64,000 nt of DNA from Tenacibaculum pelagium (lineage in GTDB: Bacteria > Bacteroidota > Bacteroidia > Flavobacteriales > Flavobacteriaceae), in the NCBI RefSeq assembly GCF_014062345.1, contig NZ_JACGLS010000005.1, positions 1 through 64,000 on the forward strand. Reading direction: 5' to 3'. The first letter of the stretch is position 1, and each line of letters begins with the position of its first letter. Under the pieces are notes generated by a model. The model did not search any database, was not told the DNA's origin, and worked only from the letters and a program-made list of their open reading frames with translations. A program made the translations under genes and the position numbers. Positions 23,533 through 32,766 of the stretch are shown piece after piece.

Positions 23533-24957
23533 CTAACAATCGGCTAAACCTACTGTAATAGCTAAACCTCCCTCAGAAGTTTCTTTGTAATTACGGTTCA
23601 TGTCTTTAGCAGTTTCCCACATAGTATCTATCACTTTATCTAAAGGAACTAATGATTCTTCAGGGTTGGTTTCTAAAGCTAATTCTGCGGCATTAATAGC
23701 TTTAATAGCTCCCATGGCATTACGCTCTATACAAGGTACTTGTACCAATCCTCCAATAGGATCACAGGTTAAACCTAAATGATGTTCCATTGCAATTTCA
23801 GCAGCAACTAAACATTGTTCAGGAGTTCCACCTAAAAGTTCTGTTAATGCTGCAGCAGCCATAGCTGATGATACACCAATTTCTGCTTGACACCCCCCCA
23901 TAGCAGCAGAGATGGTTGCATTTTTCTTAAAAATACTTCCAACCTCTCCAGCAACTAATAAGAACTTTTTAATGTGTTCAAAATTTGCTTCGTGATTTTC
24001 AATCACCAAATAATACATTAAAACAGCAGGAATTACACCAGCACTTCCGTTTGTTGGTGCAGTAACAACTCTACCTAAAGATGCGTTTACTTCATTTACA
24101 GATAGTGCTAAACAGCTTACCCATTTTAATATTTCACGAAACTTAACCTCAGTTCCTCTTATTGCTGTAATCCATTCTTGCTCATTCTTGTAGGTAGAAT
24201 CTTTAATTAGTTTTTTGTGAGTTTCAAAAGCTCTACGTTTAACATTTAATCCACCAGGTAAAATACCTTCGGTATGGCAACCAATGTACATACATTCTAA
24301 CATAGTGTTCCAAACACGCTTTAGTTCTGCGTCAATCTCATCAGCAGTTTTTAAAACTAATTCGTTTTGAAAAACAATATCAGAAATTGTCTTATTCTCT
24401 TTTTTACAATAAGCTTCTAATTCTGTAGCTCTGTTTATGGGATATGGAAAGTTTTGTTTGTTTATTTGAGTGTTAGATGAAGTTTCAACTGTTTCTTGAA
24501 TTACAAAACCACCACCAATAGAGTAGTAGGTTTCTGTAGATATTTCTTTTCCTTTTGAAAAACCTCTAAAGGTCATTCCGTTAGAATGAAATGGTAAAAA
24601 GTCTTTATTAAAAACTACATTTTCAATAGAAAATATGATTGCTTTTTCAGCATTAAAATTTAATGTTTTTGTTTCTTTTATTTTATCGATAATGATTTCG
24701 ATATCATTAACAGGAATGTATTCAGGATCTGTACCACTTAAACCTAATAAAACGGCTAAATCTGTCGCATGCCCTTTTCCAGTTAAAGATAAAGAGCCAT
24801 AAAGGTCTATTTTAATCCCATCAATAGTTGAAAAAAGAGAAGATTTTTTTAATTTCTCAATCCATTGTTGAGCAGCTCTCCAAGGACCTAAAGTGTGTGA
24901 GCTAGAAGGCCCCACACCAATTTTTAGCATATCAAAAACACTAATAAATTGCGACAT
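23533..24957 (-). CDS. sdaA: L-serine ammonia-lyase (single-chain)
   Basis: 474 residues, the length of one-piece bacterial L-serine dehydratases, which turn serine into pyruvate and ammonia with a [4Fe-4S] cluster. The N-terminal beta domain opens with SVFDMLKIGVGPSSSHTLGP. The alpha domain has GSAGVIPAVL and conserved Cys in MGGCQAEIGVSS, LTCDPIGG and VPCIERNAMG that hold the cluster. It ends in a Cys that reaches into the active site in the family (LADC). Intact. Confidence 0.95.
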   Translation of the reverse strand: MSQFISVFDMLKIGVGPSSSHTLGPWRAAQQWIEKLKKSSLFSTIDGIKIDLYGSLSLTGKGHATDLAVLLGLSGTDPEYIPVNDIEIIIDKIKETKTLNFNAEKAIIFSIENVVFNKDFLPFHSNGMTFRGFSKGKEISTETYYSIGGGFVIQETVETSSNTQINKQNFPYPINRATELEAYCKKENKTISDIVFQNELVLKTADEIDAELKRVWNTMLECMYIGCHTEGILPGGLNVKRRAFETHKKLIKDSTYKNEQEWITAIRGTEVKFREILKWVSCLALSVNEVNASLGRVVTAPTNGSAGVIPAVLMYYLVIENHEANFEHIKKFLLVAGEVGSIFKKNATISAAMGGCQAEIGVSSAMAAAALTELLGGTPEQCLVAAEIAMEHHLGLTCDPIGGLVQVPCIERNAMGAIKAINAAELALETNPEESLVPLDKVIDTMWETAKDMNRNYKETSEGGLAITVGLADC

Positions 24958-24991
24958 ATTAAATTGTTGTTTGTTGAGGGCTAAAATAGAA

Positions 24992-25022
24992 AAATCCTGT
25001 ATTAAATATAATACAGGATTTA
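24992..25022 (-). terminator. Terminator after the DUF2853 gene
   Basis: AAATCCTGTATT / AATACAGGATTT 12-bp stem with a 7-base loop, 23 bp beyond the stop, with a T-rich tail on the minus strand. Confidence 0.82.
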
Positions 25023-25044
25023 GTTTTTATACTGATAAGAAAGA

Positions 25045-25386
25045 TTACATTCCGTAAACTCCTTCTTTGTCAAATTTCTTTGTTAACATATAGTATACTA
25101 CTGCACGGTATTTATTTCTTTCAGATCTACCGATTCTTTCCATAACTTCATCAATAGCTTTGTCTAATTCAGGGCTATCAGCTAAACCTAATTTTTTCAT
25201 TAAGAAATTCTTCTTAACAGTTTCTAATTCTTTAGCATCTGTACCAGATACAGTTTCAGCATCTTTTTTATAAATTGAAGGACCTAAGCCTTTAGTAACA
25301 GCTTTTAATAAATCGGTATTAGAGCGTATATCTCTATCGTCCATAAATTTTTTATACAATTCTACTTTTTCGTCAAATTTACTCAT
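25045..25386 (-). CDS. DUF2853 family protein
   Basis: 113 residues, all-helical and cytoplasmic: opens MSKFDEKVELYKKFM and has VTKGLGPSIYKKDAETVSG and ERNKYRAVVYYMLTKKF, as in DUF2853 proteins. The function is unknown. It stands alone with its own terminator; the 207 bp upstream to the divergent TPR gene hold no other gene. Confidence 0.85.
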   Translation of the reverse strand: MSKFDEKVELYKKFMDDRDIRSNTDLLKAVTKGLGPSIYKKDAETVSGTDAKELETVKKNFLMKKLGLADSPELDKAIDEVMERIGRSERNKYRAVVYYMLTKKFDKEGVYGM

Positions 25387-25593
25387 GATTTTTTGTTTAA
25401 AATTAGATGTTAATCTTGTTTGAATTTTTTAATCATTCCAAATATAGAAAAATAATTTGTTCTTTCAAATAGGAGGAAAGTAAATATATTTTAACGACTG
25501 TTATTGTTAATTAAATTGTTGAAAACAAAAAGAGTTGTAAGTAAAAAGGCATCGTTCTTGTAGTAATTTTATATAAATTCAAATCTGTAGCCT

Positions 25594-26964
25594 ATGTCTT
25601 TATCAAAATTTGAATCAATGTTGAAAACCAACGATGTATATTTTTTTGATGCTGTTGAATTTGAAACAATTATAGAGCATTATTTAAATATAGGTAAACA
25701 TTCGTTGGCAAAAAAAGCTGTACAGCTTGGTCTGGAGCAGCATCCTACTTCAATTCAGTTAAAATTAATGCGAGTTGAAATCTTAATTTTTGAGAATGAA
25801 TTGCAAGAAGCAATCAAGATGCTTACAAAAATAGAAGCATTAGAACCTCACAATGATGAGGTGTTTATTCAGAAAGCAGTTATTTTTTCTAAAAAGAATA
25901 AGCATGTAGAAGCAATTTCAATTTTAAAAGAATCTTTGCAATACATTGAAGATCCATCTGATGTTTGGTCGATGATGGGTATGGAATATTTATATTTAGA
26001 TGATTTCGAAAATGCTCGTTTAAATTTTGCGAAATGTATCGAAGTTGATTTTGAAGATTACTCTTCGTTATATAACCTTGTATATTGTTTTGATATGGAA
26101 GGAAGTCATGAAGATGCTATACGATATTTAAATGCGTATGTAGATAAGAATCCGTATTGCGAAGTTGCTTGGCATCAATTAGGGAAACAATACTTTGAGT
26201 TAGGAATGTTTAAAGAAGCTTTAACATCCTTTGATTATGCAGTATTAATTGATGAAAGTTTTATAGGTGGATATTTAGAAAAGGCAAAAACTTTAGAAGA
26301 GTTAAAAGATTATGAAGAAGCGATTAAGAATTATTTAATCACACTTGAATTAGATGATCCAACAGCTTTTGCTTATGTAAGAATAGGGCAGTGTTACGAA
26401 AAGTTAAAAAACACTCATACTGCAATGCACTTTTATAAGAAGGCAGTGCATGAAGATCCTTTGCTAGATAGAGGTTGGATTATGTTAACGAATGTTTGTT
26501 ATAAAGAAAACAATTATCAAAAAGCACTATACTATATAAACAAAGCAATTCAAATCGATGAAACCAATGCATTGTATTGGAGAAGGTATGGAGATATTAA
26601 TTTAAAACTTAATTTTTACGAAGAAGCAGTTAAAGCGTTTTCTACTTGTATAGATTTAGGAGATCAAGAAATTGAAATTTATGTTGCTTTAGCTGACATA
26701 TTATTATTTTTAGGTGATTTTAATGAGGCTTTAAGAAGATTGATTCAAGCAAAGAAAATATATAAAGAATTCGCAGAAGTAGAATATCGTTTGTGTGGTT
26801 TGTTTATGATTCTTGAGAAAGAAGAATATAGCCTAACACATTTAAAAAATGCATTAGCTATCGATTATGAATATCATTCAATAGTTAAAGAGCTTTATCC
26901 TACAGTATATGAAAATGAAAGAGTCCAAAAAATAATATCTAACTACAAAAAAGCGATTAGATAA
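25594..26964 (+). CDS. TPR repeat protein
   Basis: 456 residues, no signal peptide. From about residue 20 to the end it is a chain of about twelve 34-residue tetratricopeptide repeats, with typical W/Y, G, A, F and P positions (for example AWHQLGKQYFELGMFKEALTS). It should form a superhelical scaffold for protein binding in the cytoplasm. Partner unknown. A single-gene unit closed by a strong terminator. Confidence 0.9.
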   Translation: MSLSKFESMLKTNDVYFFDAVEFETIIEHYLNIGKHSLAKKAVQLGLEQHPTSIQLKLMRVEILIFENELQEAIKMLTKIEALEPHNDEVFIQKAVIFSKKNKHVEAISILKESLQYIEDPSDVWSMMGMEYLYLDDFENARLNFAKCIEVDFEDYSSLYNLVYCFDMEGSHEDAIRYLNAYVDKNPYCEVAWHQLGKQYFELGMFKEALTSFDYAVLIDESFIGGYLEKAKTLEELKDYEEAIKNYLITLELDDPTAFAYVRIGQCYEKLKNTHTAMHFYKKAVHEDPLLDRGWIMLTNVCYKENNYQKALYYINKAIQIDETNALYWRRYGDINLKLNFYEEAVKAFSTCIDLGDQEIEIYVALADILLFLGDFNEALRRLIQAKKIYKEFAEVEYRLCGLFMILEKEEYSLTHLKNALAIDYEYHSIVKELYPTVYENERVQKIISNYKKAIR

Positions 26965-27007
26965 AAAAAGCCCCTTAAAATAAACTTATTTTAAGGGGCT
27001 TTTTTTA
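26963..27007. terminator. Bidirectional terminator between TPR gene and sodium symporter
   Basis: 21-bp perfect stem AAAAAAAGCCCCTTAAAATAA and its complement with a 3-base loop; T runs on both strands. Confidence 0.92.
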
Positions 27008-28732
27008 TGATATTCTTTTCCAAATTTTAAGAAGAATAAACATACAGATTAACGTTAGTGCAGATAGCCCTAAAGCTAAAATTGTTTTACCGTAAATCCA
27101 ATTTCCAGTGGCGAATAAAAAGCTGTAAATACCAATAGTACCTGTAATAAAAGCTACTATTTTTACTCCAATATTTTTAAATTTACTTTCTCCTTCAAAA
27201 ATTAGTGTATCAAATTTATTGATGGTTTCATCATCTGTTGGTTGTGTTAAAAGTGTAACTAAAATCCATCCGATAGTTGTAATTAAAACACCTATGATTA
27301 ATTGCCAATAACCAGCAATCTCAATAATAGGATTCTCAAGTTTTCCGTTTATAAAAAAGAATACAGCTATAATAAATGAAATTGCCATAGCTGCTATTTC
27401 ACTATAAGGGTTTATTCTACTCCAGAACCAACGTAAAATAAATAATAAACCAGTACCAGCACCTATTTGCAATAATAAGTCAAATACATCTTTAGCAGAC
27501 TGAAGATAAAAAGAGAATAAGGCAGCACATAGCATTAATAATACGGTTGATATTCTACCAACAACTACTTTTTGTTTTTCAGAAGCCTCTTTATTTATAA
27601 ATCTACTGTAAAAATCATTTACTAAATATGAACTTCCCCAATTTAATTGTGTAGAAATCGTACTCATAAATGCTGCAATTAACGATGTTAATACAATACC
27701 AATAAGTCCAGCGGGTAGATATGTCATCATAGCAGCATACCCAACATCGTGACCTTGCATATCGGTAGTTAAACTTGGAAATGCTTGATTCATGCTTTCT
27801 AAACTAGGAAAAATAATTAGCGAAGCTAATCCAACAATAATCCATGGCCAAGGACGTAAAGCATAGTGAGCGAAATTGAAAAATAGTGTAGCCCAAGTAG
27901 CATTTTTTTCATCTTTAGCAGCTAGCATTCGTTGTGCTATATATCCACCACCACCAGGTTCAGCACCAGGGTACCAAGTACTCCACCACTGTACTGCAAA
28001 TGGAATGATAAATAATGTAATTAAAGCTTCAGTATTCGAAAAATCTGGAAGCATCGCTAGTTTACCACTAACATTAGGATGAGATAATAAATTAGATAGC
28101 CCGTTTATTTCAGGAAGGTTTACAATATAAATTGTAGCCCAAACAGAACCAACCATAGCAATTAAAAACTGAACAAAATCGGTAAGTAAAACACCTTTTA
28201 ATCCACCTAAAGAAGAATATATAACAACAATTATTGATGAGTATAAAAGCATTTCTCCTTGTGAAATTCCTAATAAAATATTTGCAATTTTAGCCCCCGC
28301 TAAACAAACTCCAGCCATGGTAATTATGTTGAAGATTACTCCCAAATAAATAGCTCTAAAACCTCTTAAAAAGCTAGCCATTTTGCCAGAATAACGAATT
28401 TCGTAAAATTCTAAATCAGTAGTAATGCCAGATTTACGCCATAATTTTGCATAGAAAAATACGGTAAGCATACCAGTTAATAACATTGCCCACCAAACCC
28501 AGTTACCAGAAACTCCGTTTTTACGAACCAATTCAGTAACCAATCCAGGAGTGTCGGCAGCGAAGGTAGTTGCTACCATCGAAACACCTAATAACCACCA
28601 AGGCATATTTCTTCCAGATAAAAAGAATTCGGCACTATTTTTTCCTGCGGATTTTGAAGCCCAAAGACCTATTAATAATGAAAGGATAAAAAATCCTATG
28701 ATGATTGAATAATCAAGAGAGGTTAAAGTCAT
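27005..28732 (-). CDS. Sodium:solute symporter family transporter
   Basis: 575 residues with about 13-14 hydrophobic segments. N-terminal GFFILSLLIGLWASKSAGKNSAEFFLSGR-type sequence (split here as LIGLWASK and EFFLSGRNMPWW) and GAKIANILLGISQG, with FMSTISTQLNWGSSYLVNDFYSRF in the sodium-site region (TM8 STISTQ), place it in the SSS family (LeuT fold). Substrate (sugar, amino acid or acid) cannot be read from the sequence. The glycolytic genes next door, divergently transcribed, make a sugar plausible but not proven. Confidence 0.9.
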   Translation of the reverse strand: MTLTSLDYSIIIGFFILSLLIGLWASKSAGKNSAEFFLSGRNMPWWLLGVSMVATTFAADTPGLVTELVRKNGVSGNWVWWAMLLTGMLTVFFYAKLWRKSGITTDLEFYEIRYSGKMASFLRGFRAIYLGVIFNIITMAGVCLAGAKIANILLGISQGEMLLYSSIIVVIYSSLGGLKGVLLTDFVQFLIAMVGSVWATIYIVNLPEINGLSNLLSHPNVSGKLAMLPDFSNTEALITLFIIPFAVQWWSTWYPGAEPGGGGYIAQRMLAAKDEKNATWATLFFNFAHYALRPWPWIIVGLASLIIFPSLESMNQAFPSLTTDMQGHDVGYAAMMTYLPAGLIGIVLTSLIAAFMSTISTQLNWGSSYLVNDFYSRFINKEASEKQKVVVGRISTVLLMLCAALFSFYLQSAKDVFDLLLQIGAGTGLLFILRWFWSRINPYSEIAAMAISFIIAVFFFINGKLENPIIEIAGYWQLIIGVLITTIGWILVTLLTQPTDDETINKFDTLIFEGESKFKNIGVKIVAFITGTIGIYSFLFATGNWIYGKTILALGLSALTLICMFILLKIWKRIS

Positions 28733-28818
28733 GTTTTTTAGTTTGATTGGCTAAAAGTAGTCAAATATTATGAAAAGTTAAATTTGAATTAAAACAAGAA
28801 ATGATTTTATCTTTTTTG

Positions 28819-28848
28819 TTGAAAAACGACTTAAAATGAGTAAATTTG
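28819..28848 (+). promoter_or_regulatory. Bacteroidota-type promoter of pfkA-gapA
   Basis: TTG at 28819-28821, 19-base spacer, TAAATTTG at 28841-28848: full consensus. It covers an upstream ATG at 28836, showing that pfkA starts at the later ATG 28860. Confidence 0.78.
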
Positions 28849-28859
28849 ATGTTCGTTTT

Positions 28860-29843
28860 ATGGGAAAAATAAAGAAAATAGCAGTAATGACATCTGGAGG
28901 GGATTCTCCAGGAATGAATGCAGCAATTAGATCGGTTGTTAGAACATGTGCATATTATCGTACTGAATGTATGGGCATATATAGAGGTTATCAAGGGTTG
29001 ATAGAAGGAGATTTAATTCCGTTAACAGCTCGTAGTGTAAATAATATCATTCACAAAGGAGGTACGATTTTAAAATCAGCTAGATCTAAAGAGTTCAGAA
29101 CTAAAGAGGGAAGAGAAAAAGCCTATCAGCATTTAAAAGAAAATAATGTAGATGCTTTAGTTGTAATTGGAGGTGATGGTTCTTTTACAGGAGGTGTTGT
29201 ATTCAATAAAGAATATAACTTTCCGATAATTGGTATACCAGGAACTATTGATAATGATATTTCTGGAACAACGCATACTTTAGGTTACGATACCGCATTA
29301 AATACTGCAGTTGAAGCTATAGATAAAATTAGAGATACCGCATCATCACATAGTAGATTGTTTTTTGTTGAGGTTATGGGGCGTGATGCTGGTTTTATTG
29401 CGTTAAATGCTGGAGTAGGAGCAGGTGCCGAAGAAATTTTAATTCCTGAAGAAGATTTAGGATTGGAACGAATGTTAGAATCTTTAAAAAAGAGTAGAAG
29501 AACAGGGAAGTCTTCAAGCATAGTTGTTGTTTCTGAAGGAGATAAGACAGGTAAAAATGTTTTTGAATTAGCGGATTACGTAGAGGAAAATTTACCAGAA
29601 TATGAGGTGAGAGTTTCTGTGTTAGGGCATATGCAAAGAGGTGGCTCTCCAACATGTTTTGATAGAGTGTTGGCAAGTAGGTTAGGAGTAAAAGCTGTAG
29701 AGTTACTTTTAGATGGTCAAACCAATTTAATGGTAGGTTTACAAAATAATAAGGTGGTTGCTACCGATTTAGAAAAAGCAATAAAAGGTCAAGATAGTAT
29801 AGATACTGAGTTGTTAAGAGTATCAGATATTATGACTACATAA
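28860..29843 (+). CDS. pfkA: ATP-dependent 6-phosphofructokinase
   Basis: 327 residues from ATG 28860. It phosphorylates fructose-6-P to the 1,6-bisphosphate, the committed step of glycolysis. MTSGGDSPGMNAAIR (ATP site), VVIGGDGSFTG and PGTIDNDISGT (with catalytic Asp), MGRDAGFIAL and GHMQRGGSP are all present; Gly-Asp at the GGDGS position indicates ATP rather than pyrophosphate. gapA follows 29 bp on and probably shares the transcript. Confidence 0.95.
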   Translation: MGKIKKIAVMTSGGDSPGMNAAIRSVVRTCAYYRTECMGIYRGYQGLIEGDLIPLTARSVNNIIHKGGTILKSARSKEFRTKEGREKAYQHLKENNVDALVVIGGDGSFTGGVVFNKEYNFPIIGIPGTIDNDISGTTHTLGYDTALNTAVEAIDKIRDTASSHSRLFFVEVMGRDAGFIALNAGVGAGAEEILIPEEDLGLERMLESLKKSRRTGKSSSIVVVSEGDKTGKNVFELADYVEENLPEYEVRVSVLGHMQRGGSPTCFDRVLASRLGVKAVELLLDGQTNLMVGLQNNKVVATDLEKAIKGQDSIDTELLRVSDIMTT

Positions 29844-29872
29844 ATTAAAATAAGAATATTAAAATTAAGTAA

Positions 29873-30865
29873 ATGATAAAAATAGGAATTAACGGATTTG
29901 GAAGGATAGGTAGATTAGCATTCCGTTCAGCAATGAAAAGAGATAATGTGCAAGTAGTTGCCATTAATGATTTATTAGATGTAGATTATTTAGCCTATTT
30001 ATTAAAGTATGATTCTGTACACGGTCGTTTTGATGGAGATGTTGAGGTGAAAGATGGAAACTTAGTTGTAAACGGACAAGTAGTTAGAATTACTGCAGAT
30101 AGAAACCCTGAGAATTTAAAATGGAATGAAGTAGGTGCAGAATATGTAATTGAATCTACAGGTTTTTTTACCACAAAAGAAAAAGCAGAATTACATATTA
30201 AAGGAGGAGCTAAGAAAGTAATTATTTCGGCACCATCTAAAGATGCTAAAATGTATGTAATGGGTGTAAATCATAAAGAAATGACTGCTGATGAAACTAT
30301 TGTTTCTAATGCGTCATGTACGACAAATTGTTTGGCGCCATTAGCAAAAGTACTTAACGAAAACTTTGGTTTAGAAGAAGGTTTAATGACTACGGTTCAT
30401 GCAGCAACATCAACACAGAATTTAGTTGATGGACCTAATTCTAAACGTACTCGAGGACGTTCAGCATTACATAATATTATACCAACTTCTACAGGAGCGG
30501 CGAAAGCAGTTACTAAAGTGATACCTGAGTTAGAAGGTAAGTTAACAGGAATGGCTGTAAGAGTACCTGTAGCTGATGTTTCGTTAGTAGATTTAACTTT
30601 TAAAACTAAAAAATCAACTTCCTTAAAAGAAATTTTAAATGCATTAGAAGAAGCCTCTAAAGGTGATTTAAAAGGGATTTTAGATGTTACTTATGATGAG
30701 GTTGTTTCTCAAGATTTTGTTTCTGAAACAAGAACTTCGGTTGTTGATGCAGGAGCTTCTTTAGAGTTGAATGAAAACTTCTTTAAAGTAATTTCTTGGT
30801 ACGATAACGAGTATGGTTACGCAACTAAGATCGTTGATTTGTTAGAATATTCGGCATCTTTATAA
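29873..30865 (+). CDS. gapA: Type I glyceraldehyde-3-phosphate dehydrogenase
   Basis: 330 residues. [13 protein letters not shown] binds [19 protein letters not shown] carries the catalytic Cys (about residue 150) with its partner His at [23 protein letters not shown] closes the protein. Asp32-type residue in AINDLLD favours NAD over NADP. It oxidises glyceraldehyde-3-P to 1,3-bisphosphoglycerate. Directly behind pfkA, with a terminator hairpin after it. Confidence 0.96.
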   Translation: MIKIGINGFGRIGRLAFRSAMKRDNVQVVAINDLLDVDYLAYLLKYDSVHGRFDGDVEVKDGNLVVNGQVVRITADRNPENLKWNEVGAEYVIESTGFFTTKEKAELHIKGGAKKVIISAPSKDAKMYVMGVNHKEMTADETIVSNASCTTNCLAPLAKVLNENFGLEEGLMTTVHAATSTQNLVDGPNSKRTRGRSALHNIIPTSTGAAKAVTKVIPELEGKLTGMAVRVPVADVSLVDLTFKTKKSTSLKEILNALEEASKGDLKGILDVTYDEVVSQDFVSETRTSVVDAGASLELNENFFKVISWYDNEYGYATKIVDLLEYSASL

Positions 30866-30890
30866 AAGCACAAAATATTTTGTAAATTGT

Positions 30891-30917
30891 ATTCCCGCTT
30901 TTATGCGGGAATTTTTA
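30891..30917 (+). terminator. Terminator after gapA (ATTCCCGC hairpin)
   Basis: ATTCCCGC / GCGGGAAT 8-bp stem, 6-base loop, T tail. An almost identical hairpin lies at 40371-40393. An ATG within it (30903) cannot be the mgsA start. Confidence 0.8.
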
Positions 30918-30932
30918 TTAGAAGGAAAATAT

Positions 30933-31295
30933 ATGGAAATAGCAATTATTGCACATGATGGTAAGAAAGCAGAAATGGTTCAGTTTTTAAATGAGCACAA
31001 AGCAATTTTACATCAAAAAGAAATAGAATTAATTTCTACAGGAACTACTGGAACAAAAGCTGAAAAAGCAGGATTTAAAGTAAAGAAATTTTTATCTGGA
31101 CCTTATGGAGGTGATGCTCAAATAGCAAGTAGAGTAGCAGAAGGAAAATGTAATATGGTATTGTTTTTTAGGGATCCACATGAAAAGCATCCACACGAAC
31201 CAGATATTTCTATGTTGTTACGTTTGTGTGACGTACATGATGTTCCATTAGCAACAAATCCTGCTACTGCAGAGTTGTTGATGAAATCTATATAG
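30933..31295 (+). CDS. mgsA: Methylglyoxal synthase
   Basis: 120 residues from ATG 30933 (MEIAIIAHDGKK). It converts dihydroxyacetone phosphate to methylglyoxal, a bypass that relieves sugar-phosphate stress. STGTTG (phosphate site), LSGPYGGDAQIASRV with catalytic Asp, and FFRDPHEKHPHEPDISMLLRL, ATNPATAELL match E. coli MgsA. Position behind pfkA-gapA links it to triose-phosphate handling, though the hairpin between suggests partly separate expression. Confidence 0.93.
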   Translation: MEIAIIAHDGKKAEMVQFLNEHKAILHQKEIELISTGTTGTKAEKAGFKVKKFLSGPYGGDAQIASRVAEGKCNMVLFFRDPHEKHPHEPDISMLLRLCDVHDVPLATNPATAELLMKSI

Positions 31296-31361
31296 TTTTA
31301 CAAGAATATAGTTTTGTTATTAGCAAAGCTATTTAAAAAGAAAGTTAGCTTATAAAAAGAT

Positions 31362-31391
31362 AAAGCCTCACAATAACGATTGTGAAGCTTT
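31362..31391. terminator. Bidirectional terminator between mgsA and the pentapeptide-like gene
   Basis: AAAGC-TCACAAT / ATTGTGA-GCTTT stem with one mismatch and a 4-base loop between converging genes. Confidence 0.65.
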
Positions 31392-31415
31392 ATTATGAAA
31401 ATAGTTAAGTAAGAA

Positions 31416-32189
31416 CTATTTTTTACTTTTTAATAAATATTTACTAAAGCTTTTGCCGTTTATTTTGGTGTACTTAGAATCGATGTCGTAAGCTACTTCC
31501 ATATCGGTAATGTCAAACTTACCAGATACTTTGGTGTATTTTATATTTAAGTCTTCTTCAAATTTTACATTTCTAAAAGACACACCGTCATTAAATTCTG
31601 AGTATTTAAAAATAGCACTCTCGTTAAAAACTGAGTTTTCAAAACTTACAAATTGTTTGAATTCAGCGTATTTAAAGGTTGCAGGTTCGTCGAAAAAAGT
31701 ATTTTCGAAAGTAATATCTCTATCAAATTTAGCATACTTAAAGGTAGAGTCGTTGTTAAATTTAGTATTAGAAAAATCTGTGTTTCTTTCAAAATCTGAA
31801 TACTTAAACATTGCCTTTTGTTTAAAAGTACAACCTTTAAATGTTACAATGTCTTCAAAATTTGCAATAAAAGTATAACCGCTTTTTTCGTGAGGTATAT
31901 ACGCTAATACATCACCAGTAAAAGTACAGTTTACAAAAGATACTTTATTTGTAATTTGTTTTTCTATGGTGTTAGACCCACCATTGTTCCACCATTTTTT
32001 TCTTTTAGGCAACTTAGGTAAAGCTTCATCCATAAAAGTGAAATCTAAAACTCCGTTAATAGTAGCGTTTGAAATGTTTACTGCTTTTCCGTTTTTAACA
32101 TCTCTAATAATATCTGATGCATCAACAGTTTTTTGAGCGAAACTTGTTAAGCAGAATAAAAATGCTACAATTGTAATTATATTTTTCAT
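31416..32189 (-). CDS. Exported pentapeptide-like repeat protein
   Basis: 257 residues. Signal peptide (1-18, ending TSFAQ). From about residue 85 a 20-residue periodicity appears: F(S/E)NTxFNxxxxFKY(A/S)xF, repeated at least seven times, with Phe at every fifth position as in the A(D/N)LxX pentapeptide fold (Phe-rich variety). This should build a right-handed quadrilateral beta-helix, here outside the cytoplasm. A WW and Lys/Arg patch (KLPKRKKWW) lies at about 59-67. Cytoplasmic relatives mimic DNA and bind gyrase; the signal peptide argues against that here. Function unknown. Confidence 0.75.
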   Translation of the reverse strand: MKNIITIVAFLFCLTSFAQKTVDASDIIRDVKNGKAVNISNATINGVLDFTFMDEALPKLPKRKKWWNNGGSNTIEKQITNKVSFVNCTFTGDVLAYIPHEKSGYTFIANFEDIVTFKGCTFKQKAMFKYSDFERNTDFSNTKFNNDSTFKYAKFDRDITFENTFFDEPATFKYAEFKQFVSFENSVFNESAIFKYSEFNDGVSFRNVKFEEDLNIKYTKVSGKFDITDMEVAYDIDSKYTKINGKSFSKYLLKSKK

Positions 32190-32257
32190 TGTTTGTGGTT
32201 TTAAGTTCTATTTAATAGACAACGGTTAAAACTCTTTTGTGACACTTTTATAAACAA

Positions 32258-32287
32258 AAACAGCATTTAGTTGCCTAAATGCTGTTT
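32258..32287 (-). terminator. Terminator after the HU gene
   Basis: AAACAGCATTTAG / CTAAATGCTGTTT 13-bp stem with a 4-base loop; the minus strand carries the T tail. Confidence 0.87.
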
Positions 32288-32308
32288 AAATATGGTTTCT
32301 AAGAAGTC

Positions 32309-32581
32309 TTAGTTTACTGAATCAGCTAAACCAGCTCCAGCCTTAAATTTAACTACGTTTTTAGCAGCAATTTGAATTTCTTTTCCAGTTTGAGGGTTTC
32401 TACCAGTTCTAGCAGCTCTCTCAGAAACAGACCAAGTTCCCCATCCAACTAATGCAACTTTGTTACCTGACTTTAAAGATTTAGTTACGTTAGAAGTTAA
32501 AGAATCTAATGCAGCTTTTGCAGAAGCTTTAGAAATTCCTGCGTCAGCAGCCATTGCATCGATTAAATCTGATTTGTTCAT
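32309..32581 (-). CDS. hup: HU family DNA-binding protein
   Basis: 90 residues, the classical HU size. [21 protein letters not shown] makes the helical dimer body; [20 protein letters not shown] (written here with the sequence [17 protein letters not shown]) forms the DNA-bending arm with the conserved RNPQTG, and [17 protein letters not shown] ends the protein. It binds and bends DNA without strict sequence preference, as the main nucleoid protein. Own strong promoter and terminator, so it is monocistronic. Confidence 0.95.
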   Translation of the reverse strand: MNKSDLIDAMAADAGISKASAKAALDSLTSNVTKSLKSGNKVALVGWGTWSVSERAARTGRNPQTGKEIQIAAKNVVKFKAGAGLADSVN

Positions 32582-32633
32582 AATTTTAATAAGTTTTAAA
32601 AATTAATTAATGTTTTATTGCTTAATAGCTCAA

Positions 32634-32663
32634 CAAATATAGACGGAATGCGGGATTGTGCAA
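32634..32663 (-). promoter_or_regulatory. Bacteroidota-type promoter of the HU gene
   Basis: On the minus strand TTG (complement of 32661-32663), 19-base spacer, TATATTTG (complement of 32634-32641): full consensus. It leaves a leader of about 50 bases. Confidence 0.78.
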
Positions 32664-32766
32664 GTTTTGACCCCGAAAAACAAGGGATTTGTTAATAAAT
32701 ATGGCTGAATTGTTAATAACCATAGTTGTTTTTAACGAAAAACAGCAAAACCCCATGGATAAAGGG

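Noticed and set aside
28836..28859. Upstream ATG start for pfkA
   Set aside because: It lies inside a full-consensus promoter (-7 element at 28841-28848), and family members start at the later Met.
30903..30932. Upstream ATG start for mgsA
   Set aside because: It falls in the loop and 3' arm of the gapA terminator hairpin; homologues start at the MEIAIIAHDG methionine.
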